Source: Aurantiacibacter arachoides
GTDB taxonomy: Bacteria > Pseudomonadota > Alphaproteobacteria > Sphingomonadales > Sphingomonadaceae
Direction: 5' to 3'
NCBI RefSeq assembly: GCF_009827335.1
Contig: NZ_WTYH01000001.1
Location: 1,488,001 to 1,552,000, forward strand
Length of the DNA stretch: 64,000 nucleotides
The position numbers were made by a program, and so were the translations under genes. The first letter of the stretch is position 1. Each line of letters opens with the position of its first letter. The notes under the pieces are model-generated. The model worked only from the letters and a program-made list of their open reading frames with translations, searched no databases and was not told the DNA's origin. Shown piece after piece: positions 20,126-30,326 of the stretch.

Positions 20126-20623
20126 ATGTCAGCCCCCAAGAACCTCGAAGATTGCTACACCCACGAGTTGCAGGACAACTGGTCCGCCAACGACCAGATG
20201 GCCAAGGTCGTGCGCGAACTCGCCGATAAGACCAAGGACAGCAAGCTCAAGGACCGGTTGACCAAGAGCGCCGACGGCATCGACAAGCACACCGAGACTG
20301 TAAAGTCGCTGCTGGAAGACTTCGACATTTCCGAAAAAGAGCACTGCAAGGGCATGGAAGGCCTCGTGAAAGAGGCAAAGAAGCACGCCATCGAAGAGGA
20401 CATCGAGAACGACGATGTGCGCGATGTCATCATCATCTCGCAGTATCAGCGCATGTGCCATTACGGCATCTGCGGCTTCGGCACTGCCAAGGCCTATGCA
20501 GAGGCGCTGGGCAAGAAGGACCACGTGACCAAGCTCGATACGATCACCGCCGATTGCTATCAGGCGGACCAGAACATGACCGATCTGGCCGAACGCTGCC
20601 AGAACATGCAGGCCAAGGCCTGA
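20126..20623 (+). CDS. DUF892 (YciE/YciF-like) ferritin-like protein
   Basis: A 165-residue all-helical cytoplasmic protein. It begins with NLEDCYTHELQDNWSANDQM, typical of the YciE/YciF family's di-iron-capable bundle, then helices with Glu/His pairs (SEKEHCKGMEGLVKEAKKHAIEED, ISQYQRMCHYGICGFGTAKAYA). Members are usually stress-induced and linked to oxidative protection; direct evidence is not visible here. GAGGAGA precedes the ATG. It is monocistronic and followed by a strong hairpin. Confidence 0.85.
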   Translation: MSAPKNLEDCYTHELQDNWSANDQMAKVVRELADKTKDSKLKDRLTKSADGIDKHTETVKSLLEDFDISEKEHCKGMEGLVKEAKKHAIEEDIENDDVRDVIIISQYQRMCHYGICGFGTAKAYAEALGKKDHVTKLDTITADCYQADQNMTDLAERCQNMQAKA

Positions 20624-20642
20624 TTGATCTGGTGTGATGGAG

Positions 20643-20676
20643 GGGAGCCGGGATGCCTTCGGGCGTTCCGGCTCCC
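20643..20676 (+). terminator. 15-bp hairpin with TTCG loop
   Basis: GGGAGCCGGGATGCC-TTCG-GGCGTTCCGGCTCCC, with two G-T wobbles, lies 20 nt after the DUF892 stop and is followed by TTCGCTTCT. It separates this gene from the convergent ligA. The poor T-run lowers confidence for strict intrinsic termination. Confidence 0.6.
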
Positions 20677-20716
20677 TTCGCTTCTAACGTGCGCGCCGTG
20701 AATGCTCGGTTCCGCC

Positions 20717-23279
<2,563 letters not shown>

Positions 23280-23280
23280 T

Positions 23281-23796
23281 TCACACAACCCACCTGTTCA
23301 AGCGTTCAATTTCAACCCAGCGCCGACCCCTGCGCTGCATACGATAAGTATTTCCGCTCGCATGCGTTTCTATTCCGACAAGGCATTCAAGGCTCGACGG
23401 GCAGACCAGGCCGGAAATTTTGAGATGGCCTGCCTCCTCACCATCGGGGCCGAAGTAATAAGTCAAAGCCCCAAACATGCCGAAATCACCCTCGACGACA
23501 TGGGATGTGCATTCACCATCAAGGACTGGGATCAGTCCTATGTCACGCAATTCCTGGGCGACTACAGGCATGTCCAAGCTGACTTCCGTGGATAGACACA
23601 GGAACTCGTTTTCTTGCGACGCTGCGATAGCGGCGAAGCCTTCCTCGCCTACCCAACCTAGAAGAAACGATCTGATGCTGGCAGCGACAGCACGGGATTC
23701 GTTTTGCCGGGATTGTGGAGGAGGAGCGGAGATTGCGCTGAGCAAGCCGATAATCCCGCACAAGCCGCCAGCAAAGAAGGCCGCCCCGCGATCCAT
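23281..23796 (-). CDS. Hypothetical membrane-anchored or secreted protein
   Basis: A 171-residue product with a hydrophobic N-terminus (AAFFAGGLCGIIGLLSAISA, about 6-25). The rest is soluble with three Cys (LCLST, GECTSH, LVCPSSLEC) and a predicted mixed alpha/beta layout. No family recognised. The start ATG at 23796 shares a base with the recN stop (TGATG), and the stop is 1 nt from the next ATG, so it is translationally linked on both sides. GC content seems somewhat lower than in its neighbours, so acquisition or relaxed selection is possible. Confidence 0.6.
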   Translation of the reverse strand: MDRGAAFFAGGLCGIIGLLSAISAPPPQSRQNESRAVAASIRSFLLGWVGEEGFAAIAASQENEFLCLSTEVSLDMPVVAQELRDIGLIPVLDGECTSHVVEGDFGMFGALTYYFGPDGEEAGHLKISGLVCPSSLECLVGIETHASGNTYRMQRRGRRWVEIERLNRWVV

Positions 23797-25460
23797 CACA
23801 CCCGCTCCAGCAACCGATCCGCCTGCGCCCGCGCCTCGGGCGTAACCTCCGCGCCGCTGAGCATGCGCGCGATTTCTTCCTGGCGCCCGCCCTCGTCCAG
23901 CCGCGCGACGGAGGTGCGGGTGACGGTGCCCTCGTTGGATTTGGCGATCAGATAATGCATGCCGCCACGCGCCGCGACCTGGGGCGAGTGGGTGACGGCA
24001 AGCAGCTGCCCGCCATCCGCCAGGCGCGCGAGCCGTTCGCCGATGGCACTTGCCACCGCGCCGCCCACGCCGCGGTCGATCTCGTCGAAGATCACCGTGG
24101 CCGCCCCGCCCTGCTCGGCCAGCGCCACCTTCAGCGCCAGGATGAAGCGGCTGAGCTCGCCACCGCTGGCGATCTTGCCGAGCGGGGCAAAGTCGGCGCC
24201 GGGATTGGTGGAAATGAGGAATTCGACCGCGTCCATGCCGCCCGCGCCCCAGCGCTCCTCGGGCAATTCGCGCACGTCGGTGCGGAAACGCGCGGCATCG
24301 AGCTTCAATGGCGCCAGTTCGCCCGCGACCGCTTTATCCAGGCGCTCGCCAGCGGCCACGCGGGCATCGTGCAGCGCCCGGGCGGCCGTGCGGTAGGCTG
24401 CGCCTGCCGCCGCCTCTGCGCGTTCGAGATCGGCGAGATCGGCGTCCCCCTGTTCGATCGCGTCGAGCCTGCCGCGCAGCGACCGCATTACCTCGGGCAG
24501 GTCATCGACCTGCACCGCGTGCTTGCGCGCCAGCGCGCGCAATTCGAAAAGGCGCGTTTCAATCCGGTCCAGCTCCAGCGGATCGTGGGTGAGCGCCTGC
24601 GCGGCGGCCTCCAGCTTTTCCTCCGCCTCTCCCGCCTCGATTACCGCGCGATCGAGTGCGGCCAGCGCCTCTGCCAGCAGGGGATGTTCGGGTGCGATCC
24701 TGTCCAGCTTACGGGCCGCCGAACGCAGGCGAGCAAGCGGGGAATCCGACCCGTCCCACACCAGGCGCAGGTCCTCCAGATCGCCCTGCAGCTTCTCGCC
24801 CTTCTGCATGTCGGTGCGCGTGCCGGCCAGCGTCGCCTCCTCGCCGGTTTCCGGCTCCATCGCGGTCAGTTCGGCAAGATGCGCAACCAACAGGTCCTCG
24901 TCCGCCCTTGCCTGCGCAATGCCGGCGCGTGCCGAGGCCAGCGCCTCGCGCGCCGTGCGCCAGGTATCCCACGTCGCGGCGACACCTGCCGCCTCGGCGC
25001 CGGCGAAGCGATCGAGCAAGGCCCGGTGGCCGCGCGGATTCACCAGCCCGCGATCATCGTGCTGACCGTGCAGTTCGACCAGCGAACCGGCAAGCTGGCG
25101 CAGCAGCGCGACGCCCACCGGCTGATCGTTGACCCATGCCTTCGAACCGCCGTCCGCCTTTACCCGCCGGCGCACGATCATCGCCTCGCCCGGTTCGATC
25201 TCTACCTCAGCCTCGGCCAGCGCCTGGACGATGGGGACAGGTAGCTGCTCGAATTCGAAACTGGCGGTAACGCTTGCCTGCTCCTCTCCGGCACGCACCA
25301 GTGCGCTGTCGGCGCGTTCGCCCAGCACCAGGCCCAGCGCATCGAGCAGGATCGACTTGCCCGCACCCGTTTCCCCGGTCAGCACGCCAAGACCCGGCCC
25401 GAAAGCGAGGTCGAGCGCGTCGATCAGCACGATATTGCGAATGGCGAGCGTGGTCAGCAT
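23796..25460 (-). CDS. recN: DNA repair protein RecN
   Basis: An SMC-like ATPase acting early in double-strand break repair. The 554-residue protein has Walker A GETGAGKS at 29-36, the family QHDDRGLVNPRGHRALLD block, a central coiled coil, and the C-terminal signature GGELSRFILALK with Walker B VIFDEIDRGVGG. The ATG at 25460 gives MLTTLAIRNIVLID, the standard start, with AGAGGCGA upstream. It heads the operon ending in ligA. Confidence 0.95.
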   Translation of the reverse strand: MLTTLAIRNIVLIDALDLAFGPGLGVLTGETGAGKSILLDALGLVLGERADSALVRAGEEQASVTASFEFEQLPVPIVQALAEAEVEIEPGEAMIVRRRVKADGGSKAWVNDQPVGVALLRQLAGSLVELHGQHDDRGLVNPRGHRALLDRFAGAEAAGVAATWDTWRTAREALASARAGIAQARADEDLLVAHLAELTAMEPETGEEATLAGTRTDMQKGEKLQGDLEDLRLVWDGSDSPLARLRSAARKLDRIAPEHPLLAEALAALDRAVIEAGEAEEKLEAAAQALTHDPLELDRIETRLFELRALARKHAVQVDDLPEVMRSLRGRLDAIEQGDADLADLERAEAAAGAAYRTAARALHDARVAAGERLDKAVAGELAPLKLDAARFRTDVRELPEERWGAGGMDAVEFLISTNPGADFAPLGKIASGGELSRFILALKVALAEQGGAATVIFDEIDRGVGGAVASAIGERLARLADGGQLLAVTHSPQVAARGGMHYLIAKSNEGTVTRTSVARLDEGGRQEEIARMLSGAEVTPEARAQADRLLERV

Positions 25461-25597
25461 GGCGTTGTCGCCTCTGGCAATAAGGCTCGGCCCGTCGCGG
25501 CGCAACGATGGCCGGTCGCAATTGGGTGGAGGAGTCTGAAATTGTTAAGGTGTTTATGGCGAAGTGCAGACTGGAAGTCCTGGAGGGTCATTTCACC

Positions 25598-25915
25598 ATG
25601 TCGGTGCTCACCATACGCGCCCATCGTCGCTACGCCTTGCGGATGCCTGTGCGCCTGCAGGGCGAAGGGCGCACGACCGCGCCCTGCTTGCTGATCGAAC
25701 TGTCGCAACAGGGCGCCCGGCTCAGCAACCTGGGGCAGGCACAATTCCAGCCCGGTGATCCGGTGCGGTTGCTGACCGGCTGTGGCAAGGACCTTGCCTG
25801 CACCGTGCGCTGGGCCCGCGAAGGGCGCGCCGGTTTGCGTCTCGACCAGGCACTTCATGCCTTCGAAATGATCGAGCTGCTGGATGTGAACCGCCGCGAA
25901 TACGCTGCGGCGTAA
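25598..25915 (+). CDS. Single-domain PilZ protein
   Basis: A 105-residue protein consisting of one PilZ domain: the first binding motif is HRRYALRMPV and the second IELSQQGARL. In c-di-GMP-binding PilZ domains the second motif is (D/N)xSxxG; here Glu replaces Asp/Asn, so nucleotide affinity is uncertain. GGAGGG lies 10 nt upstream of the ATG at 25598; an open extension to 25508 lacks a ribosome-binding site. It is divergent from recN and converges on bamD. Confidence 0.8.
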   Translation: MSVLTIRAHRRYALRMPVRLQGEGRTTAPCLLIELSQQGARLSNLGQAQFQPGDPVRLLTGCGKDLACTVRWAREGRAGLRLDQALHAFEMIELLDVNRREYAAA

Positions 25916-25920
25916 GGCGT

Positions 25921-26721
25921 TCAGCCCCCCGTACGCTCGGGCGTATGGCGTTCCATCAGCGCAAAGGCGCGTTCGTACCATTCGTTGCCCGGATAGTTCG
26001 CGCCCAGCACTGCGGCATAACGCTGCGCCTCCTCGGGCACGCCGATCGCCAGGTTCGATTCGACCAGGCGGAAGAGCGCCTCCGGCGTGTGGCTGGTGGT
26101 CTGGTAATCCTCGACCACGTTCTGGAACCGCAGAGCCGAAGCCAGCCATTGCCCGGTGCGCTGATAGAACCGCCCGATTTCCATTTCCTTGCCGGCCAGG
26201 TGATCGTTGACGAGATCGATCTTGGCCCGCGCATCGGCGGCATAGGGGCTGCGCGGATAGCGTCGGACGATTTCCGTCAGCGCAGCCTGCGCCTGCCGGG
26301 TAATGGCCTGATCGCGCTCCACGTCGCTGATCTGCTCGTAATAGCTCATGGCGATGAGGTAATACGCGTAAGGCGCATCCTGATTGCCCGGGTGGATCTG
26401 GAGGAAGCGCGTCGATGCCTGGATCGATTCGTTGTAATCGCGATTGGCATAATAGGCGAAGGCGCTCATCAACTGGGCGCGGCGGGCCCACGGCGAATAG
26501 GGGTGCTGGCGCTCCACCTCGTCGAACAGAGCCGCCGCGGTTTCCAGATCGCCGCGATCGAGCCGATCCTTGGCGGCGGTGTACAACGTTTCCACGTCGC
26601 GCGCGACGTAGGCGACGTCGGTCGCACTGCCACCGCTGCCGCCCCCACCCGCACAACCGGCCAATACCGTGGCGGAAGCCGCCGCAACAAGCGCCGTGCG
26701 CATCGTCTTCGTCGAAATCAT
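25921..26721 (-). CDS. bamD: Outer membrane protein assembly factor BamD
   Basis: An outer-membrane lipoprotein of the BAM complex, which inserts beta-barrel proteins. The ~266-residue protein has a lipobox (TVLAGC), then five TPR-like repeats: LYTAAKDRLDRGDLETAAALFDEVERQHP, AYYANRDYNESIQASTRFLQIHPG and others. The block HPYSPWARRAQLMSAFAYY is the BamD (ComL/YfiO) signature. Starts at 26721 and 26703 are both possible; the first is used. Confidence 0.93.
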   Translation of the reverse strand: MISTKTMRTALVAAASATVLAGCAGGGGSGGSATDVAYVARDVETLYTAAKDRLDRGDLETAAALFDEVERQHPYSPWARRAQLMSAFAYYANRDYNESIQASTRFLQIHPGNQDAPYAYYLIAMSYYEQISDVERDQAITRQAQAALTEIVRRYPRSPYAADARAKIDLVNDHLAGKEMEIGRFYQRTGQWLASALRFQNVVEDYQTTSHTPEALFRLVESNLAIGVPEEAQRYAAVLGANYPGNEWYERAFALMERHTPERTGG

Positions 26722-26877
26722 GCCGAGGCCTATAGCTATGCGCGGGCTGAACGCCAAGTGAAGTCGACATGGTGAAATCGGCACGGCGAAGTCGCCACGT
26801 GCTCACGATCCCCATCTGCAGGGCCGCCGCGCGTGCAGGCTGGCAAATTGCGCCGGGCTTTCCTATAGCCTGAGCCG

Positions 26878-27615
26878 ATGGCGAGGCCCCTTTTCGAACT
26901 CAACCCCGATCTCGATCGCGACGCGCTGGCGGCCCGCTTTGCGCGCGATACGCGGTTGCAGATTGCCGATGTGCTTACCGATGCCACCGCGCGTGAACTG
27001 CGCGGCATCATGGAGCACGCGACGCCGTGGGGCGTGGCGTTGCAGGCCGGGGCGACCGGCACCGCGCGCACGTTCCACGCCGCCGACATGCGCGACCCCG
27101 CGATCGCCCACGAGGCGCTGGAACTGGGCAAGGCGACCGACCGCGCGGCCGCGCAGCGCGATTACGCCTATCGTGCCTTGCGCTATTCGCTGGTCGAAGG
27201 CGTGCAAAAAGGCTGGCAGCCCGGCGGCCCGTTCGAGATCCTGCTGGAACACCTGAATGCCCCGCCGTTCCTGCAACTGATGCGCGAGGTGACGGGCATC
27301 CCGGCTCTCGCCAAGGCCGATGGCAGTGCCAGCTGTTTCGGCCCGCAGCATTTCCTCGGCCGGCACATCGACAGTCACATGGCGGAAGGCTGGCGCATCG
27401 CCTACGTCCTCAACCTGACGATCGACGACTGGCATCCCGACTGGGGCGGATACCTGGTGTTCTACGACGACGCGGGCGACATCGTGCAGGGGTTCCGGCC
27501 GCAGTTCAATACGCTCAACCTGTTCGCGGTGCCGCAAAGCCATGCGGTCACCTACGTCCCGCCTTTCGCGCCCAAGGGCCGCTACGCCATCAGCGGTTGG
27601 CTGCGCGACCGGTGA
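26878..27615 (+). CDS. 2OG-Fe(II) oxygenase
   Basis: A 245-residue non-haem iron dioxygenase with the facial triad HID (His163, Asp165) and His222 in QSHAVTYVPP, and Arg235 in KGRYAISGWLRD as the 2-oxoglutarate anchor. WHPDWGGYLVFYDD is typical of the prolyl-4-hydroxylase-like group (TPA1/OGFOD style). It probably hydroxylates a protein or small molecule in the cytoplasm; substrate unknown. The next gene starts with GTG on its stop codon (GTGA), so it is co-translated with the TPR-oxygenase. Confidence 0.87.
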   Translation: MARPLFELNPDLDRDALAARFARDTRLQIADVLTDATARELRGIMEHATPWGVALQAGATGTARTFHAADMRDPAIAHEALELGKATDRAAAQRDYAYRALRYSLVEGVQKGWQPGGPFEILLEHLNAPPFLQLMREVTGIPALAKADGSASCFGPQHFLGRHIDSHMAEGWRIAYVLNLTIDDWHPDWGGYLVFYDDAGDIVQGFRPQFNTLNLFAVPQSHAVTYVPPFAPKGRYAISGWLRDR

Positions 27616-29234
27616 GCGGGCCAGGGTCGGGGCCGATGCCGGGGGGCGAGGCAGCGGCGGCCAACAGCGCGGGCCATGCGGCGATGAAGGCAGGTGACGC
27701 GGCGACGGCGGCCAGGCAGTTTGCCCGCGCCGTCGCGCTGGCGCCCGATGCATTCGACTTCCGGCTCAATCATGCCATCGCGCTCAACGCCGTGGGCCGG
27801 CCGGCGGAGGCCCTGCAGGCCCTGCGGAGGGTCGAGGACACCGGGCGGGCCAATGCCGCCTATTGTTCGACGCGCGGCACCGTGGAGCGCGCCCTGGGTG
27901 ACAAGGCTGGCGCCGCGCAGTGGTACGACCTAGCCCTCGCGCTCGACCCGCAGCGACCCCGCGCCCTGCATGGCCGGGCACGCACCGCCATCGAGCGCGG
28001 CGAGCCCGATGCGCTGGTGCGGTTCGACCAGGCGCTGGCGGCCAACCCGGCCGATCCCGATCTGTGGCTGGGCAAGGCGCAGGCGCTCGATGCCTTGGGC
28101 CAGCGTGCCGATGCGCGGGCGCTGATGGAGCAGATCGCCGCGCAGGCACCGGCCTGGGGCGAAGGGCTGCGGTTCCTGGCCCAGTTGCGACTGGCTGCAG
28201 GCGAGAGCGATTTCGCAGCGCACTACGCCGAGGCTGTCGAACGGGTGCCCGGCGATCCGGGCTTGCCGGTCGAATGGGCGCGCGTGCTCTCCGGCCATGA
28301 CCGCAACGGCGAAGCGGCGGAGGTCATGGCACGCGCGCGCGCGGCATTCCCCGATATGCCCCGGCTGGCCCTGCTTCACGCCGGCTACCTGAGCGCCAGC
28401 GGCGACGATGCGCAGGCGGAAGCGCTGTTCGCCGCCAGCACGCTCGAAGACGAGGAACGCCTGGTGCAGGAGGGGCGGCACGCGCTGCGGCGCGGCGACC
28501 TCATGCGCGCGGAAACGGTGCTGTCACGCGCCCTTGCGCTCAACCCCGACAGCATCGCCGGCTGGGCCCTGCGCGATCTGGGCTGGCGGCTGTCTGGCGA
28601 TGCCCGGCATGACTGGCTGCACGGGCAGGACGGGCTGGTGCGGATGGTGCCGCTCCGCGATGCCGACAAGGTGCTGCCCCCGGCCATTGCGCGCCTGCAC
28701 GATCTGCACGACAGCGCCTCCTTCCCGCTCGGCCAGTCGCTGCGCGGCGGCACCCAGACGCGCGGGCTGTTGTTCGACCGGCACGAACCCGAATTCGCCG
28801 CGTTGCACGGGGCGATCCGGGACACGCTGGACGATTACCGCAACAACCTCCCACCACACGACGCGGCGCATCCGCTGTTGAAACATCGCGACAGGCAATG
28901 GCACGTCACCGGATCGTGGTCCGTGCGGTTGTCGCACGGCGGCGACCACCACGCCCCGCACCTCCACCCGGAAGGCATCGTCTCATCCGCATGTTATTGC
29001 GAATTGCCGGGTGAGGCTGCCATGGCCACGCACGAACGCGCAGGGTGGATCGAACTGGGTCGGCCAGCACCGGACCTGCGCCTCGACCTGCAGCCGATCG
29101 TCTCGCTAGAACCTGTGGAAGGCCACCTCGCCCTGTTCCCGAGCACGCTCTATCACGGCACCCGGCCGTTTCCACGGGGGCGGCGGATGACGGTCGCCTT
29201 CGACGCGACGGCGAACCAGGGGATGCGTCGATGA
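27612..29234 (+). CDS. TPR-containing putative 2OG-Fe(II) oxygenase
   Basis: A 540-residue fusion. Residues about 20-330 are TPR repeats (GDAATAARQFARAVALAPDAF, GDKAGAAQWYDLALALDP, GDLMRAETVLSRALALNP). The C-terminal part, about 410-535, is a 2OG-Fe(II) oxygenase of the PF13759 type: VTGSWSVRLSHGG, HHAPHLHPEG (His450, His452), then FPSTLYHGTRPF (His515) and RRMTVAFD. TPR segments may bring the protein substrate to the active site. The GTG start at 27612 overlaps the preceding stop, and the 3' end overlaps the methyltransferase ATG by 4 nt. Confidence 0.83.
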   Translation: MSGPGSGPMPGGEAAAANSAGHAAMKAGDAATAARQFARAVALAPDAFDFRLNHAIALNAVGRPAEALQALRRVEDTGRANAAYCSTRGTVERALGDKAGAAQWYDLALALDPQRPRALHGRARTAIERGEPDALVRFDQALAANPADPDLWLGKAQALDALGQRADARALMEQIAAQAPAWGEGLRFLAQLRLAAGESDFAAHYAEAVERVPGDPGLPVEWARVLSGHDRNGEAAEVMARARAAFPDMPRLALLHAGYLSASGDDAQAEALFAASTLEDEERLVQEGRHALRRGDLMRAETVLSRALALNPDSIAGWALRDLGWRLSGDARHDWLHGQDGLVRMVPLRDADKVLPPAIARLHDLHDSASFPLGQSLRGGTQTRGLLFDRHEPEFAALHGAIRDTLDDYRNNLPPHDAAHPLLKHRDRQWHVTGSWSVRLSHGGDHHAPHLHPEGIVSSACYCELPGEAAMATHERAGWIELGRPAPDLRLDLQPIVSLEPVEGHLALFPSTLYHGTRPFPRGRRMTVAFDATANQGMRR

Positions 29235-30151
29235 GCGACGGGGACGGTGACCGTGCGGCGTGGGAAGCCTTCTGGCGCGAAAACGGCACCGCCCAGTGGC
29301 GGGTAGGCAGTTGCCTGCCCGCAGCGCAGGCACTCGCCCACATGGAGGCGCAGGTCTGGTCGGCGTTTGCCAAGACCTTGCCGGCCAAGGCCCGGGTACT
29401 CGACTTGGGAACGGGCGACGGGCGGGCGATGGCCGCATTGCTGCGGGCGCGGCGGGACCTGAAGCCGATCGGCATCGACATGGCCGGCACCCTTCCCCCG
29501 CCCCCACGCGGAGCAAAGATGCTGCCGGGCGTGATGATGCACGAACTGCCCTTCCCCCCCGCCCATTTCGCCGGGGTAATCAGCCAGTTCGGTTTCGAAT
29601 ACGGAGACATCCATGCGACCGCAGCGGCAATCGCGCGGGTGTTGCAGCCCGGCGGCAGAATCGGCCTGATCGTCCACCGCGAGGACAGCCCGATCATCGC
29701 GCATAACCGCGAACGCGCGGGCCAGATCAGGTGGGCGCTGGAGGACCAGGGGCTGGCAGACAAGGCCCTGCGCAACCTGCAACTGCGCGCCTCCGGTATC
29801 CTCGCGCTTCCCAGCGATATTGCGGAGGCGCCCGAGCGCGCTGTCAGCCTGTTCGGCCCGCAGTCCGCTGGCTGGGAAATTGCCGAGGCCATCTGCCGCA
29901 CGCTGCTTTCCAGCAGGCACGAGATGCCTGCCCAAACTGCGGCCATCGTCCGCCAGATCGTGGCAAAGGCCAAGGCCGAACTTGGCCGCATCGGTTCGCT
30001 CGAACGGGCCGCGCAGGCCTCGGGTCTGGGCGAAAAGATTGCCGCAGCCATCGTGGCCACCGGGATGATCGCCGAGGTAACCGGCGCCTTGGACGATGGC
30101 AAGGCCGCCACTCCGCTGGCGACCTGTCTCACCTTTCGCAAGCCGCGATAA
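29231..30151 (+). CDS. SAM-dependent class I methyltransferase
   Basis: A 306-residue protein with SAM motif I VLDLGTGDGRAMA at about 56-68 and a Rossmann-type methyltransferase core to about 150 (QFGFEYGDIHATAAAIARVLQPGGRIGLIVH). The C-terminal half is a helical domain without a recognised signature. It is the last gene of the oxygenase operon and overlaps its neighbour by 4 nt (ATGA). Substrate unknown; small-molecule or protein methylation alongside hydroxylation is inference. Confidence 0.8.
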   Translation: MSDGDGDRAAWEAFWRENGTAQWRVGSCLPAAQALAHMEAQVWSAFAKTLPAKARVLDLGTGDGRAMAALLRARRDLKPIGIDMAGTLPPPPRGAKMLPGVMMHELPFPPAHFAGVISQFGFEYGDIHATAAAIARVLQPGGRIGLIVHREDSPIIAHNRERAGQIRWALEDQGLADKALRNLQLRASGILALPSDIAEAPERAVSLFGPQSAGWEIAEAICRTLLSSRHEMPAQTAAIVRQIVAKAKAELGRIGSLERAAQASGLGEKIAAAIVATGMIAEVTGALDDGKAATPLATCLTFRKPR

Positions 30152-30252
30152 CCCAGTCCAAGCGCCGCGCCCTGCCGGTTCGCCTGTAAGGCGCGGCTCC
30201 GCTTTGCAGAACCGCGCGTTCGCCGCGCTTTCGCTAAATAGAATTCCGTCGG

Positions 30253-30293
30253 AAAAAACAAAAAAGGGCGGGAGACCCGAAGGTCCCCCGCCC
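30253..30293 (-). terminator. Strong rho-independent terminator of the TonB receptor gene
   Basis: On the minus strand a 12-bp GC stem (GGGCGGGGGACC / GGTCTCCCGCCC, one wobble) closes on a TTCG loop and is followed by TTTTTTGTTTTTT. This is a textbook intrinsic terminator about 33 nt after the receptor stop. It also blocks read-through from the convergent methyltransferase operon on the other strand only weakly. Confidence 0.92.
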
Positions 30294-30326
30294 GTTTTGT
30301 GTAGCGATCGCTCGCCCGGTTGTCGC

